8,287 nucleotides of DNA from Chloroflexota bacterium (GTDB taxonomy: Bacteria; Chloroflexota; Dehalococcoidia; DSTF01; JACRBR01). This document shows positions 8,140 through 8,287 of the stretch, piece by piece. Positions within the stretch are counted from its first letter, which is position 1. The number at the start of each line of letters is the position of its first letter. Location: assembly GCA_021813085.1 (NCBI GenBank), contig JAKAMA010000088.1, forward strand, positions 1 to 8,287, read 5' to 3'. The notes beneath the pieces are model-generated. The model was not told where the DNA came from, made no database searches, and worked only from the letters and a program-made list of their open reading frames with translations. The position numbers were made by a program, and so were the translations under genes.

Positions 8140-8287
8140 GTGCGCATGCTGAGTGAGTCTTCGGCACCGGTGAGCGGCGACCACATCTCCGGTCCCGGAG
8201 CGCGGGCCTCCAGCCCGCGCGTGCCGATGCTGAGTGAGTCTTCGGCACCGGTGAGCGGTGACCACATCTCCGGTCCCGGAGCGCGGG
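8140..8287. repeat. 81-nt tandem repeat with nested palindromes, cut by the window end
   Basis: Unit 1 (8146-8226) and unit 2 (8227 to the end, 61 bases visible) differ at one position (8178 C, 8259 T). Similarity extends with mismatches back to 8140. Each unit contains CACCGGTG (8165-8172 in unit 1), CTCCGG-TC-CCGGAG (8187-8200) and, in unit 1, GCGCGGGC-CTCCA-GCCCGCGC (8200-8220), a perfect 8-bp stem. The array starts within 10 bases of the TlpA-like stop, so its hairpins may serve as that gene's terminator. The pattern resembles REP-type dispersed repeats. Confidence 0.8.

Noticed and set aside
8140..8287. CRISPR array
   Set aside because: The units are directly adjacent with no unique spacers and are 81 bases long; this is a tandem repeat.

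Overview
The window comes from a GC-rich bacterial chromosome with compact, mostly tandem genes. Family content (actinobacterial/chloroflexal-type glgC and CRIGERSS-type sulfurtransferase) and GC-rich dispersed palindromes between genes make a Chloroflexota-like organism my best guess. That is inference; there is no rRNA or marker gene to settle it.

Layout: (1) 1-1357, glgC (+), glycogen synthesis, possibly preceded by the last codons of another gene. (2) 1358-2150, a lower-GC patch with a convergent NYN-domain nuclease gene (-) broken by a one-base frameshift. Upstream of it lie a strong promoter and a structured leader. (3) 2284-3571, an apparently complete IS110-family insertion sequence (+) with a bridge-RNA region and a DEDD/serine transposase. 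(4) 5011-3591, a tight three-gene operon (-): two unrecognised proteins, one with a Cys4 cluster, and a JAMM (M67) metallopeptidase. (5) 5949-5122, a two-domain sulfurtransferase (-) with its own promoter. (6) 6526-6038, a four-helix CopD-like membrane protein (-), divergent from (7) 6599-8131, an M23 lipoprotein peptidase and a membrane-anchored TlpA-like thioredoxin (+). (8) 8140-8287, an 81-nt tandem repeat full of palindromes that runs off the end.

The most informative part is the insertion sequence. The two internal loops of the predicted bridge RNA can be read against the element's own ends and its present insertion site. The donor loop carries ACAGTTGCT, identical to the right end at 3563-3571. 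Its other strand, GCAAGG, pairs with CCTTGT at the left end (2283-2288). The target loop carries TAGGGAAG, complementary to the CTTCCCT that follows the right end. This fixes both boundaries at a CT core (2284-2285 and 3570-3571). Deleting the element rejoins a perfect 14-bp hairpin at the 3' end of the JAMM operon. A related intergenic palindrome after glgC (1379-1394) carries the same CTTCCCTA target half, so the element appears to aim at a dispersed hairpin repeat family.

The remaining genes are cell-envelope and redox/sulfur housekeeping: extracytoplasmic thioredoxin, LytM-type lipoprotein, sulfurtransferase, and a metallopeptidase of a family often tied to sulfur-carrier proteins. No direct sulfur-carrier partner is present here, so a shared sulfur pathway is only a suggestion.
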